A stretch of 27,640 nt of DNA from Pseudomonadota bacterium (GTDB lineage: Bacteria > Pseudomonadota > Gammaproteobacteria > Enterobacterales > Enterobacteriaceae): assembly GCA_023454395.1 (NCBI GenBank), contig JAEYFY010000371.1, positions 1 to 27,640 of the forward strand, given 5' to 3'. A program made the position numbers and the translations under genes. The notes beneath the pieces are model-generated. The model did no database searches, was not told where the DNA came from, and saw only the letters and a list, made by a program, of their open reading frames with translations. Positions 1 through 7,903 of this stretch are shown here, in pieces (position 1 is the stretch's first letter; each line of letters begins with the position of its first letter).

Positions 1-1
1 C

Positions 2-106
2 GCCAATACTACTATTCCTAGTGACGCTCTTATCAGGATGCACGACTATTCAGAAAGAATACGTGCCAGTGGAACATATAGCGATACCGGCACACCTAAC
101 CGCTGA
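2..106 (+). CDS. Rz: Rz-type i-spanin, C-terminal end (partial)
   Basis: Frame 2 is open from the left edge to a TGA at 104-106 and encodes about 34 residues beginning ANTTIPSDALIRMHDYSERI. A stretch of this kind, with a T-x-I-P-x-D-A-x-x-R core, is typical of the C-terminal end of phage Rz/LysB inner-membrane spanins, which span the periplasm with Rz1 and fuse the two membranes at lysis. The Rz1-like frame runs across the same bases in a different register, the classical nested Rz/Rz1 arrangement. The start and the membrane anchor lie outside the window. The identification rests on a short stretch plus context, so it is probable and not certain. Confidence 0.6.
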   Translation, partial: ANTTIPSDALIRMHDYSERIRASGTYSDTGTPNR

Positions 107-251
107 TTGTCTATTGCCATACATACCAGAAAAAATGACATGGGGAGAATCGTTAATGTTAAACATCTCCCTGTTATCGGTTATTGAGCAATGTAATTCA
201 GACAAGAAAGCAATACGGGAAATTGAACAACAACGACAGGTGATGAAATGA
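3..251 (+). CDS. Rz1: Rz1/LysC-like outer-membrane spanin lipoprotein (5' partial)
   Basis: The frame is open from the window edge, with codons for P-I-L-L-F-L-V-T-L-L-S-G-C. This is the end of a lipoprotein signal peptide with lipobox LSGC; the acylated Cys codon is at 39-41. The GTG at 21 lies inside the signal peptide, so the true start is upstream of the window. The mature part (TTIQKEYVPVEHIAIPAHLT, later MTWGESLMLNISLLSVIEQCNSD) matches the P2 LysC layout: a Y-V-P region, L-T-A-D, a T-W/Y-G-[ED]-S-L motif, a C-N-x-D motif and an I-R-E-I-E end. The partner is the Rz-like frame overlapping it. It should sit in the outer membrane and act at the last step of lysis. Confidence 0.8.
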   Translation, partial: PILLFLVTLLSGCTTIQKEYVPVEHIAIPAHLTADCLLPYIPEKMTWGESLMLNISLLSVIEQCNSDKKAIREIEQQRQVMK

Positions 252-412
252 ATCAAAAAAATGAATCTGAATTCGACGCAGTAGTTAAACCACTAATGAA
301 GTATCTTGCAGAAAACTATCATCCACACGTTAAGGTCGTGGTAGATAGTTCTACCGCCGAACTGGTTGAGGTTCATAACTCAATTTCGACAGATGAATTT
401 ATCAAAGATTAA
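248..412 (+). CDS. Small conserved phage protein of unknown function (54 aa)
   Basis: This short ORF starts at an ATG overlapping the Rz1 stop (ATGA, 248-251), so it is probably translated by coupling. It encodes 54 residues: an acidic N-terminus, a helix-like VVKPLMKYLAENYHPH segment, then VKVVVDSSTAELVEVHNSIS and a terminal TDEFIKD. No signal peptide or membrane segment is visible. The pattern, a helix followed by H-P-H and a strand ending near T-D-E-F, resembles small uncharacterised proteins found next to lysis genes in other enterobacterial prophages, but I cannot give it a function. A terminator follows directly, so it looks like the last gene of the lysis operon. Confidence 0.7.
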   Translation: MNQKNESEFDAVVKPLMKYLAENYHPHVKVVVDSSTAELVEVHNSISTDEFIKD

Positions 413-418
413 CACAGA

Positions 419-441
419 GCCTCGCAATAGCGGGGCTTTTT
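419..441 (+). terminator. Rho-independent terminator after lysis genes
   Basis: GCCTCGC (419-425), loop AATA and GCGGGGC (430-436) form a 7-bp stem with one G-T wobble, followed by TTTTT. It sits 6 bases after the stop of the 54-residue ORF and separates the lysis cassette from the regulator and packaging genes. Confidence 0.8.
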
Positions 442-610
442 AATGGCTTCTTCGCAAATAAGTGAGGTGATCCTTCTTGCTGACGGGTAAGCCGTAAGTG
501 ACCAAAGTAACGTAGTGATACGTGATGATGGTTGCGATCAGTTGTAAGGATTTATTCAATTCAGCACCAATAGATGTATAGCGTGCAAATTTAGTGTCAC
601 GCCCGACACA
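442..610 (+). other. Non-coding stretch between lysis terminator and regulator leader
   Basis: I see no convincing ORF or tRNA here. The one clear structure is a short hairpin, GTGTC (594-598), loop ACGCCC, GACAC (605-609), placed just upstream of the structured leader. The transcript that makes the leader could start in this stretch, but I found no good -35/-10 pair. Confidence 0.4.
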
Positions 611-630
611 CATAAACCAAAGAACCTTTC

Positions 631-710
631 AGGATGAGCCTTGAGGATAATCAGTAGTGGTCTGGTTAACCCTCTTTGGGCTGGTTACTCCTGGGCGCAA
701 GGTTCATCTC
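631..710 (+). ncRNA. Structured leader resembling C4 antisense RNA
   Basis: GATGAGCCTTG (633-643) pairs with CAAGGTTCATC (698-708) over 11 bp, with one G-T wobble. The closed loop holds a second hairpin in which TAACC pairs with GGTTA around CCTCTTTGGG (about 667-687). The element ends 15 bases before the Rha-type gene and leaves its ribosome site (AAAAGGA, 712-718) free. C4 antisense RNAs of P1/P7-like phages are compact multi-stem RNAs encoded just upstream of antirepressor genes and cut from the same transcript. The position, size and closing stem fit, but the family assignment is from memory of the pattern. A plain structured 5' leader is the alternative. Confidence 0.5.
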
Positions 711-725
711 TAAAAGGAACTAACT

Positions 726-1415
726 ATGAAGCATTTAATTAAGAAATCTGGCAATCAACCAGTAGTAACAACAGATGTCATCGCCAATGAGTTTGGAAGA
801 GATCACTTCCGAGTGATGAATAGTATTGAATCGTTAATTGCATCTCAACATTTAGGAGCCTCCGATTTCAGAGCCTCCTCTTATGTTACTAAACAGAAAA
901 AAGAACTCCCTTGTTATGAACTAACTGAGCGCGGGTTTCTGATCGCGATGCCGTTTATTGGTGGAGAGAAAGCAAGGGATGGGCAAGTTAGACTAGTTGA
1001 TAGTTTTATCCAGTTCCGCGAAAAAGCAGCGAGAGAGGCTAAAGTTCAAATAGAGCGCAACATTGCTCGAATGGAATATAAACCGATGACCGATGCTGTG
1101 AAAGAAAGCAAAATTCAAGAAGGGAAAGAACCAGCGCATTATCATTTCAGTAACGAGGCTGACTTAATCAATCGCATCGTGCTGGGTGTGTCATCAGCTA
1201 AATTCAGAAAAGACAATGACATCGGAAAAACAGATCCTATTCGTGATTATCTTTCACATCAGCAAATTCATGCAATAACAGAACTACAAAGAGCTAATAC
1301 TGTATTCATTTCTATGGGGTGGGATTTTGAACAACGGAAAGAGTCATTAAAAGGTTTGTTCAATAAAAACCACAAGCAGCCATTAATCGATGAAATACAC
1401 AGATTGGCGGCGTAG
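726..1415 (+). CDS. Rha-family phage regulatory protein
   Basis: This 229-residue protein begins with a Rha-type (pRha) DNA-binding domain at about residues 10-100: VVTTDVIANEFGRDHFRVMN, then LTERGFLIAMPFIGGEKA and a helix ending in SFIQFREKA. The C-terminal half (about 130-225: HYHFSNEADLINRIVLGVSS, RDYLSHQQIHAITELQRANT) is a second conserved domain found on phage antirepressor-like proteins. The start has a good Shine-Dalgarno (AAGGA, 8 bases before ATG). Rha/KilA-type proteins act in the cytoplasm as regulators or antirepressors of the lysogenic switch. Location after a C4-like leader supports an antirepressor role, which is inference. A terminator follows, so it forms its own unit ahead of the packaging genes. 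Confidence 0.8.
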   Translation: MKHLIKKSGNQPVVTTDVIANEFGRDHFRVMNSIESLIASQHLGASDFRASSYVTKQKKELPCYELTERGFLIAMPFIGGEKARDGQVRLVDSFIQFREKAAREAKVQIERNIARMEYKPMTDAVKESKIQEGKEPAHYHFSNEADLINRIVLGVSSAKFRKDNDIGKTDPIRDYLSHQQIHAITELQRANTVFISMGWDFEQRKESLKGLFNKNHKQPLIDEIHRLAA

Positions 1416-1461
1416 GATCAAAATTGAACTTTGCTTTTAAATCAATAAATTAACGATGAAT

Positions 1462-1484
1462 AGGCCCTAGTGGCCTTTTTTATT
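1462..1484 (+). terminator. Rho-independent terminator after the Rha-type gene
   Basis: AGGCC (1462-1466), loop CTAGT and GGCCT (1472-1476) are followed by TTTTTATTT. It isolates the Rha-type regulator from the terminase genes, so late transcription through it would need antitermination or a promoter further on. Confidence 0.8.
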
Positions 1485-1496
1485 TAAGGGATGGAT

Positions 1497-1922
1497 ATGG
1501 GACAACAATCTAAACAGGTTGGTTGCCCTAGCAAGCTGACTAATGAGCTAATCGCTAAGGCAAAGGAATACCTGTACGGCGGTTACAAAGAAAATGAAGG
1601 TCAGGTTATACCTAGTATTGCAGGTTTGGCGTGTTATTTGGGAATAGCTCGTTCAACTGTTTATGAGTACGGAAAGCAAGATAGTGATCTAGGTCGTGAG
1701 TTTTCGGACACGTTAGACGGGATTATGGCATTTCAGGAAATGAAGCTAATTAATAGCGGATTGACTGGTGACTTTAACGCAACAATCACAAAGCTAATGC
1801 TGGCTAATCACGGATACTCTGAAAAGCAAGAGGTAGATCATCAGTCATCTGATGGGTCAATGTCACAGAAGCCAACAGTGATTAGGCTGGTAGGAGTATC
1901 ACCTGATGGAGCAGACAGTTGA
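1497..1922 (+). CDS. terS: Terminase small subunit
   Basis: This is the likely DNA-recognition subunit of the packaging motor. The N-terminus (GCPSKLTNELIAKAKEYLYG) matches the G-[RC]-P-S-x-[LY] opening common in phage small terminases. A helix-turn-helix-like segment follows (SIAGLACYLGIARSTVYEYG). The C-terminal part, with TKLMLANHGYSEKQEVDHQS, is typical of TerS C-termini, which contact the large subunit. An ATG at 1491 is in frame, but the ribosome site AAGGG (1486-1490) touches it and lies 6 bases before the ATG at 1497, so 1497 is the better start (141 aa). It overlaps the large subunit by 17 bases, indicating coupled translation. Confidence 0.85.
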   Translation: MGQQSKQVGCPSKLTNELIAKAKEYLYGGYKENEGQVIPSIAGLACYLGIARSTVYEYGKQDSDLGREFSDTLDGIMAFQEMKLINSGLTGDFNATITKLMLANHGYSEKQEVDHQSSDGSMSQKPTVIRLVGVSPDGADS

Positions 1923-3135
1923 TTTACCAATTCCTGCCAAGTTAGTTCCGGTGTTCGCAAAAGAAGGCGTTCGATATCGCGGTGCTTTTGGTGGCCGTGG
2001 TAGCGCAAAGACTCGCACATTCGCAATGATGAGTGCAGTAAAAGCATATCAGGCAGCAGAGCAAGGCATTAGCGGAGTCATTCTTTGTGGGCGTGAGTTT
2101 ATGAACTCACTCGAAGAATCATCAATGGAAGAGGTAAAACAGGCGATACGGTCTATTCCTTGGTTGAATGATTACTTTGATATTGGTGAAAAATATATCC
2201 GCACTAAATGCAAGAGGGTTAATTACGTATTTTGCGGGCTAAGACATAACTTAGATAGCATTAAATCCAAAGCAAGAATACTGCTAGCTTGGGTGGATGA
2301 AGCAGAGTCAGTATCAGATTTGGCGTGGAAAAAGCTAAGACCAACAGTCCGTGAGTCTGGTTCTGAAATATGGGTGACATGGAACCCTGAGAAGGACGGC
2401 AGTGCCACTGATAAACGTTTCAGAAAAACACCTCCAAAAAATTCAATCATCGTTGAAATGAACTACAACGATAACCCGTGGTTCCCTGATGTTCTGGAAG
2501 AAGAAAGGCTTGATGATCTTAACAGTCTTGAATATTCCGACTATGCGTGGATATGGGAAGGGGCTTATCTTGAAAACTCCGATAAGCAGGTATTGGCGAA
2601 TAAATACGTTGTTCAGTCGTTCCCTGATGACCTGTGGAAGAAAGCAGACCGGTTACTGTTCGGCGCTGACTTCGGCTTTGCGAAAGACCCGAACACGCTG
2701 TTGCGACAGTTCATTCTGAATGATTGCTTGCACATCGAGTACGAGGCATACGGAATAGGTGTTGAGCTTGACCACATGCCGGCGTTTTACGACAAGACAC
2801 CTGAATCCCGTAAGTGGCCAATTAAAGCCGACTCAGCAAGACCAGAAACAATCAGTTACCTGAAGAGACAAGGTTTCAATATATCCGCAGCCAAAAAATG
2901 GCAGGGTAGCGTAGAAGATGGCATTACACATCTGCGCGGATTCAAGCAAATAATCATCCATCCTCGCTGTAAAGAAACAGCAAAAGAAGCCCGTCTTTAC
3001 TCATACAAAACAGACCGGATCACTGGTGAGGTTCTTCCTGTTATCGAAGATAAGAATAACCACTGTTGGGATGCGGTTAGATATGGGCTTGATGGGTATA
3101 TCAAGGGGCGTACATCAGTATTGGATATTCTCTAA
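1906..3135 (+). CDS. terL: Terminase large subunit (ATPase and nuclease)
   Basis: This is the packaging motor that translocates and cuts concatemeric DNA at the portal. The 409-residue protein has a Walker A GGRGSAKT (29-36), a CGREF motif after the next strand, Walker B ILLAWVDEAE (125-134) and a coupling motif TWN (158-160), laid out as in Sf6 gp2/PBSX-type terminases. The RNase H-like nuclease domain has acidic residues in GADFGF (D255), ADSARPE (D309) and WDAVRYGLDG (D389). The length is normal for the family. It starts inside the small-subunit gene behind AGGAG and ends overlapping the portal start by one base. It appears intact. Confidence 0.95.
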   Translation: MEQTVDLPIPAKLVPVFAKEGVRYRGAFGGRGSAKTRTFAMMSAVKAYQAAEQGISGVILCGREFMNSLEESSMEEVKQAIRSIPWLNDYFDIGEKYIRTKCKRVNYVFCGLRHNLDSIKSKARILLAWVDEAESVSDLAWKKLRPTVRESGSEIWVTWNPEKDGSATDKRFRKTPPKNSIIVEMNYNDNPWFPDVLEEERLDDLNSLEYSDYAWIWEGAYLENSDKQVLANKYVVQSFPDDLWKKADRLLFGADFGFAKDPNTLLRQFILNDCLHIEYEAYGIGVELDHMPAFYDKTPESRKWPIKADSARPETISYLKRQGFNISAAKKWQGSVEDGITHLRGFKQIIIHPRCKETAKEARLYSYKTDRITGEVLPVIEDKNNHCWDAVRYGLDGYIKGRTSVLDIL

Positions 3136-4466
3136 TGACTAAGAAAAACTTAATTACTCGGCTTAATGATAGCTTGAGCAGTATGATGACGTCTCTCGGT
3201 GAAAAGATAGGCGCAATTACATACGGCAATAAGAAAAAAGCAGTGCAGGATAGCGAATTAATGGCGCTGTACGATGGCTCATGGGTGGCGAAGAAGTACG
3301 TCAACAAAACGGCTGAGGACATGCTTAAACTCCCTCGTGAGCTTTCTGGTGATATTGACAGCACGTTAATACAGAGCATTAAAGATACCGAGACTGAATT
3401 GAAAGTTTATCAGGTTCTGAATGATGCGTTGACATGGAGTTCGCTGCTAGGTGACGCTCTTATTGTGGCGATTACTGATTGCGATGATGAAAAAATAGTA
3501 TCAAGGCTTAATCTAGCTGAGGAAGATATTGTTAAATTCCTAGTGCTAAGGAAGGGTGAATATACGCCTGATTCCAATGTCATTACTGATATCACTTCAC
3601 CGCATTTTGGCGAGCCAATTGTCTATCAGATTGATATTGGCGATAAGCAGTTAAAATTTCATCACACACGCTGCCACCGAATCAAGCTTGGTAAGCACAG
3701 TTTGAAAGATAGAGCTAAGTTCGGTACATCTGATCTACAAACACCGTACAAAGATATCAAGATATTTGATACGGCAGTTCTTAGTACGGGCGACACAATC
3801 CAAGAAGCTAATGTCGATGTTTTATTTATACCCGGAATGAACAATCAGATTGCCGGTGGTGAAGAAGATAAAGTAAGAAAATATCTCACCGTAATGAAAG
3901 AGGGTAAATCATCAACTGGCATCCTAGCTATCGATGCGGGTGACTCTAATGCTCAAGGGCGATATGAGCAAAAGACGGCGCAATTTGCTGGCTTGTCTGA
4001 TGTTATCACCAAGATGATGAGCGTGCTTGCCGGTGCACTGGATAGACCTATTACTGTTCTATTTGGTCAGTCTGCAAGCGGTTTTAATTCAGGCGAAGAA
4101 GATAACAAATCTTACTACGAAACGATAAACGGGTTGCAAGAAGCTCGTTTGCGTCCGCTGCAAGATTTTATAGATCAGTTCATTCTCGACAAGCTATCGA
4201 TCAGTGACGAACTTAAGTATGACTATCCATCAATTGACAGCATTAACGAAGCTGAACTGGCAACACGGTTCACTGCCTACTCAACTGGTTTCACATCAAT
4301 GTTGCAAAATAGCGTAATGGATGAGGAAACCGTATTGCGTGAAATGGTGGCGAGAGGGTTATTAGTTACGGTCACTGAGAATGATATTAAACGAATAGTT
4401 GAATCATCAGGATATGGCGACTATGGAACTACAACAGATATTGGAACACAAGCAGTGGCGACTTAG
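3135..4466 (+). CDS. Portal protein (DUF1073-type)
   Basis: This 443-residue protein should form the dodecameric ring at the capsid vertex through which DNA is packaged. It has the anti-CBASS-Acb1-N/DUF1073 portal pattern: an early SWVAKKYVNKTAEDMLK segment, the WSSLLGDALIVA strand, FHHTRCHRIKLGK, and the portal signature PITVLFGQSASGFNSGEEDN with the following YYETINGLQEARLRPLQDFI stem helix. The gene lies between terminase and MuF, as expected. Databases sometimes label this family 'anti-CBASS protein Acb1-like'. This copy ends soon after the portal clip/wing region and I see no room for a separate nuclease domain, so portal is the right call. Confidence 0.88.
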   Translation: MTKKNLITRLNDSLSSMMTSLGEKIGAITYGNKKKAVQDSELMALYDGSWVAKKYVNKTAEDMLKLPRELSGDIDSTLIQSIKDTETELKVYQVLNDALTWSSLLGDALIVAITDCDDEKIVSRLNLAEEDIVKFLVLRKGEYTPDSNVITDITSPHFGEPIVYQIDIGDKQLKFHHTRCHRIKLGKHSLKDRAKFGTSDLQTPYKDIKIFDTAVLSTGDTIQEANVDVLFIPGMNNQIAGGEEDKVRKYLTVMKEGKSSTGILAIDAGDSNAQGRYEQKTAQFAGLSDVITKMMSVLAGALDRPITVLFGQSASGFNSGEEDNKSYYETINGLQEARLRPLQDFIDQFILDKLSISDELKYDYPSIDSINEAELATRFTAYSTGFTSMLQNSVMDEETVLREMVARGLLVTVTENDIKRIVESSGYGDYGTTTDIGTQAVAT

Positions 4467-5274
4467 ACCACGACGAAGGCGAATGAGGCCTATCAAGCAG
4501 AGTAAACGCACCGAGGTTTGGTACCGAGAGCGATTAAACTCTGTAATTGATGAAATGGTTAATGTCATTATCACCGAGTTAGAAAGCCCCACACTGAACG
4601 ATGCTCCAAGCACTCCCCCTTTAAGTATCACTGCAAAACTATCCAGAGCAATACAAAAAGTAGCCAATATGTCTATCGCTGACATTGCTAACCGATTGTC
4701 ATTTGGTCTAGTTAATCGCGCAAACCAACAAAATAAAGAACAGACACAACGGACGTATAAAAATGCGTTCGGTATCGACTTGTCTGGCATGTTAGGTGAT
4801 GGTGCTATTCGTGAAGATATGGATAAAGCGGTCAAAGAGAATGTTGAATTAATCACTTCTATTCAGACTGACTTTATCAACGATATTGGCGAGAAAGTTT
4901 TCACAAACTTATCAAGTGGTGGGCGACACGAAAACCTTATCTCAATCATCAAAGAACGTGGCGGTGTATCAAAAAGTAGGGCTAAGTTCATTGCTCGTGA
5001 TCAGACAGCAAAACTCAACGCAGCATTAACAGAATCACGTAGTCGTGCACTTGGTCTTGATTTATACGAATGGGGCGGTGCTGGTGATGAGCGAGAGCGT
5101 GATAGTCATTTTGTGTTGAATGGCATGCTGTGTAAATACTCTGACCCCACTGTTTACTCAGATGATTTGGGGAAGACTTGGAAAAAGCGAAAATCAATTG
5201 GAGCATTCGAGGGTAATCCTGGTCAGGATTATGGTTGTCGATGCGTACCTCTCCCTTACGTCTCATGGGATTAA
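4423..5274 (+). CDS. MuF/SPP1 gp7-type minor head protein
   Basis: This head morphogenesis protein probably binds the portal and is packaged in the head. The C-terminal MuF domain is clear: SRAKFIARDQTAKLNAALTE, then YEWGGAGDERERDSHFVLNG and NPGQDYGCRCVPLPYV, the conserved A-R-D-[EQ]-x-x-x-x-N, R-x-S-H and C-R-C motifs. The N-terminus is strongly basic (WRLRPRRRRMRPIKQSKRTE). The frame stays open up to a TTG at 4399, but AGGA (4409-4412) lies 10 bases before the ATG at 4423, which gives 283 residues. It overlaps the portal gene by 44 bases. No toxin domain follows the MuF domain, unlike some polymorphic MuF effectors. Confidence 0.85.
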   Translation: MELQQILEHKQWRLRPRRRRMRPIKQSKRTEVWYRERLNSVIDEMVNVIITELESPTLNDAPSTPPLSITAKLSRAIQKVANMSIADIANRLSFGLVNRANQQNKEQTQRTYKNAFGIDLSGMLGDGAIREDMDKAVKENVELITSIQTDFINDIGEKVFTNLSSGGRHENLISIIKERGGVSKSRAKFIARDQTAKLNAALTESRSRALGLDLYEWGGAGDERERDSHFVLNGMLCKYSDPTVYSDDLGKTWKKRKSIGAFEGNPGQDYGCRCVPLPYVSWD

Positions 5275-5277
5275 TCA

Positions 5278-6423
5278 ATGGCATGGAAAAAAACACCGCA
5301 GGGATACGCTGTTACCACTGCGACGATAACCCGTGCAGGGCCTATTGAATATTACGGTCATGAAATTGGGTTAACTGGCAGTGATGCCAACAAAAAAATA
5401 TCTATCCTCCGCACACTCGAAGAACTCTCAAAACCAGAAACACTTAAATCATTTGAAGGCTTGCCTCTGACGTTAACTCATCCAGATAGCGGTGAGGTCA
5501 CAGCAGGTGATCACAAAGAGAAAGCGATAGGTCACATCCAGAACGTCAGGATTGAAGTCGACAAGATTGTTTGCGACGTCTACATCACAGACGCAGCAGC
5601 AATCGCAACACTGGAGAAAACAGATGTCCGTGAGGTTTCTGTTGGCTATGAGCCGGCGGAAATCGAAAGGCGTGACGGAAAGTTATATCACATCAATATT
5701 CGTGGCAACCATGTTGCCGTGGTAGCAGAAGGGCGCTACGGCGCTGACATTAGGTTAAACGACAAGAAAGGTAAAACGATGCTAAAAACATTGAAAGACG
5801 CCCTTAGTTTTATGCAGGGTAAGAAATTAAAAGACGGCGAAGGCAATACCCTTACTGCTGAAGAAATCGCAGGAATGATTGCTGTGCTCGAAAAAACACT
5901 AACGGAGCTTGATGGTCAGGCATCAGAAGAAGCAATCGCCAAAGCGCAAGAAGTGGCTACGCAATTAGCTGAACTGAAAGCGCAACTTGAAGGCATGAGC
6001 GCAGCACCAGCCGATGCAGATCCAGAAACACCGCCAGCTGATGATAAAGATGCTCGTATTGCGGCGTTGGAATCTGAAAACGCTCAGCTGAAAACAGAAA
6101 ACCAACAACTTAAAGAGGAGCTGGAAGCTATTAAATCTGAAAAAGATACTAGCTCAACACTGAATGACGCTAAAGCACGTTTCCCTAAATTGAAATTCAC
6201 TGATGCTAAGTCATCTCGTGATGTGCATTCAATCGTTCTATTAAGCACTGGTGCATTTAATGACTCTCAGGTTAAGGCGATGTCAGACGAAGCATTAAGA
6301 ACGGCTTACGTTGCAGTACAGGCGACATCCAAACCAAAGAGCGACATTGGCAAGCATTTGTTCAATGACTCAGCGTCTAAATCAACAAAATCAGTTTCTC
6401 ACCGCTTAGGGGGTAAAAAATAA
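5278..6423 (+). CDS. DUF2213 head maturation protease fused to scaffold
   Basis: This 381-residue protein combines a protease-like domain (1-160) with a scaffold-like tail. The DUF2213 pattern is visible: THPD (His68), REVSVGYEP with candidate nucleophile Ser121, and IRGNHVAVVAEGRYG (His145). Residues about 165-300 are rich in Glu, Lys, Gln and Ala and contain a long coiled coil (ARIAALESENAQLKTENQQL onwards), as in capsid scaffolds. The C-terminal 80 residues (DAKARFPKLKF to HRLGGKK) form a separate basic end. By family knowledge it shapes the procapsid and is then cleaved out. The assignment of catalytic residues is inference. It lies 3 bases after the MuF gene and overlaps the next gene by one base. 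Confidence 0.82.
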   Translation: MAWKKTPQGYAVTTATITRAGPIEYYGHEIGLTGSDANKKISILRTLEELSKPETLKSFEGLPLTLTHPDSGEVTAGDHKEKAIGHIQNVRIEVDKIVCDVYITDAAAIATLEKTDVREVSVGYEPAEIERRDGKLYHINIRGNHVAVVAEGRYGADIRLNDKKGKTMLKTLKDALSFMQGKKLKDGEGNTLTAEEIAGMIAVLEKTLTELDGQASEEAIAKAQEVATQLAELKAQLEGMSAAPADADPETPPADDKDARIAALESENAQLKTENQQLKEELEAIKSEKDTSSTLNDAKARFPKLKFTDAKSSRDVHSIVLLSTGAFNDSQVKAMSDEALRTAYVAVQATSKPKSDIGKHLFNDSASKSTKSVSHRLGGKK

Positions 6424-6917
6424 TGTCTTTCTTTCCTGCTAAATGGGATGCGCCTATTGGCACACTCCGCGCTGGTACGATTTACCGCGCATCAAGCTCT
6501 AACGACAAGGTGTGGGGTGAAGAAAACCGCACTGAAAAAGATATGGATTACGGCATCTTTGTAGCGGTCAATCCTGAAGGTGGTGTTAAGCATATTGAAA
6601 CGGCTAATGATGTCGTTCATGGCATCGTTGTTCGTGACATTTATGGTGATAAAGCACCACACAGCAAAACAACTAACATCGGTCACTTCTCTCATGGTGA
6701 CTGTGTGGGTGCCTTAACTGTAGAAGGCGAGGAATTTACTCGTGGTGACTTGGTTTATATCAAAGTTGGTGGTGCTACATCTGGTCGAGTAACCAAAGAA
6801 GCCACTGGGAATATTAAGCTTGGTTATTGGGCTGAAAAAGTCAGCAAGGGAAGTAATTGTGTGGCCATCACGCTGGGCTACATGCAAAACGTACAATCAA
6901 CAGGCTCAGGAGAGTAA
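6423..6917 (+). CDS. Head decoration/cement-type protein
   Basis: This 164-residue protein sits between the scaffold and major capsid genes, where decoration or cement proteins are usually encoded. The sequence is beta-rich with Gly-containing turns: an N-terminal GTLRAGTIYRAS, then VHGIVVRDIYG, GHFSHGDCVGALTVEGEE, FTRGDLVYIKVG and LGYWAEKVSKGSNCVAITLG. The motif 'G-D-x-V-Y-I-x-x-G-G-x-x-x-G-[RK]-V-T' is common to DUF2190-like and other structural cement proteins. It should bind the outer capsid surface. The ATG overlaps the previous stop (TAATG). Confidence 0.65.
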   Translation: MSFFPAKWDAPIGTLRAGTIYRASSSNDKVWGEENRTEKDMDYGIFVAVNPEGGVKHIETANDVVHGIVVRDIYGDKAPHSKTTNIGHFSHGDCVGALTVEGEEFTRGDLVYIKVGGATSGRVTKEATGNIKLGYWAEKVSKGSNCVAITLGYMQNVQSTGSGE

Positions 6918-6920
6918 TTA

Positions 6921-7889
6921 ATGGCTATCGAAGAAGCTTATTTTGAAGAAGTGTTGCAAGAGTCTCTGACTGAGCGAGACAAAGAGTTACAGGAGAAAGA
7001 GCTGCCAGAAATTAATATTGGTGAAGCTATTCCTGTTAGCGAAGGTCTTGATTTTGCAATGGAGTATTTTGAATACGGACGCACAGAAGTTATGGGTTCT
7101 GTGATGGACGGTATTATTGGTAACAAAACCAACTCATTAATCACTATCGACAGTGAAATTGAGATGGAAAAAGCGCCAGTAGCTCAATGGGCTAAGGCAG
7201 CGTCATGGACTAAGCAACAAGTCGAAAAGATTGCAAAAGTCGGTCAAAACTTACCTTCTAAAAAGCAAGATGATTTATACGCTAACGCATTGGCAACAAT
7301 TCAGTATGCTGGCTACCGTGGTCACAATGCTGTTAAAGGTCAGGAAGGGTTGCTTAATGGCCCATTGGTGCAGGTGATTACTGAGAAGTCTAAAAAGTCT
7401 ATCGCGGATATGACAGCAGAAGAGTTTATCTCAATGATCCTCGATGCCTACAATGTTGCATGGGCTGCATCAGGTTATCGCGTACAACCAACTCACATCG
7501 CAATGGATGCATCTGACTTCATGTTAGCTATGCAGAAGTTTGATACAAATAGTGTGATTGTGGGTGTTGACTTACTACCAGTATCAGCAATGGATCGCGT
7601 TATGGCCGCATTGCGTAAAGCATCTGGTGATAACGCATTCAGTATTAATTTTGTAAAAATCCCTGCTGAATATGCGCGAGAAATCACAACAGGAAAAACT
7701 CGTCTAGTTATCTACACCTACGATGAAGAGTATGTGGAAATGAAAGTTCATATGCCAGAACTTTTACCTGTTCGCCAGCGTGACCTACTGACCTATGAGT
7801 GTGGTTATCGTGCGGCATTCGGTGGTGCAATGTGGAAAGTTCCTGCATCAGCAGTCTATGTGGACTACAAAACATCGCCTAGCAAATAA
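6921..7889 (+). CDS. Major capsid protein (DUF2184-type)
   Basis: This 322-residue protein has the pattern of the DUF2184/encapsulin-like capsid group. An N-terminal acidic helix is followed by FAMEYFEYGRTEVMGSVMDG, the WAKAASWTKQQVEKIAK segment, GYRGHNAVKGQEGLLNG, and a C-terminal QRDLLTYECGYRAAFGGAMW strand that ends the fold. It comes right after the decoration gene and before the connector genes. A HK97-like fold is expected from the family. The DNA between this gene and the next has a strong ribosome site (AAGGGGG). Confidence 0.85.
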   Translation: MAIEEAYFEEVLQESLTERDKELQEKELPEINIGEAIPVSEGLDFAMEYFEYGRTEVMGSVMDGIIGNKTNSLITIDSEIEMEKAPVAQWAKAASWTKQQVEKIAKVGQNLPSKKQDDLYANALATIQYAGYRGHNAVKGQEGLLNGPLVQVITEKSKKSIADMTAEEFISMILDAYNVAWAASGYRVQPTHIAMDASDFMLAMQKFDTNSVIVGVDLLPVSAMDRVMAALRKASGDNAFSINFVKIPAEYAREITTGKTRLVIYTYDEEYVEMKVHMPELLPVRQRDLLTYECGYRAAFGGAMWKVPASAVYVDYKTSPSK

Positions 7890-7903
7890 TCTAAGGGGGT
7901 AGC

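Noticed and set aside
3135..4466. Anti-CBASS Acb1 nuclease
   Set aside because: The N-terminal family of this portal is sometimes labelled Acb1-like. The gene is in portal position, has the portal signature (VLFGQSASGFNSGEEDN) and ends without room for a separate phosphodiesterase domain, so I call it portal only.
4407..4856. Reverse-strand open frame of 149 codons
   Set aside because: It lies entirely inside the MuF gene, has no ribosome site or recognisable domain, and reads as a shadow of the forward gene.
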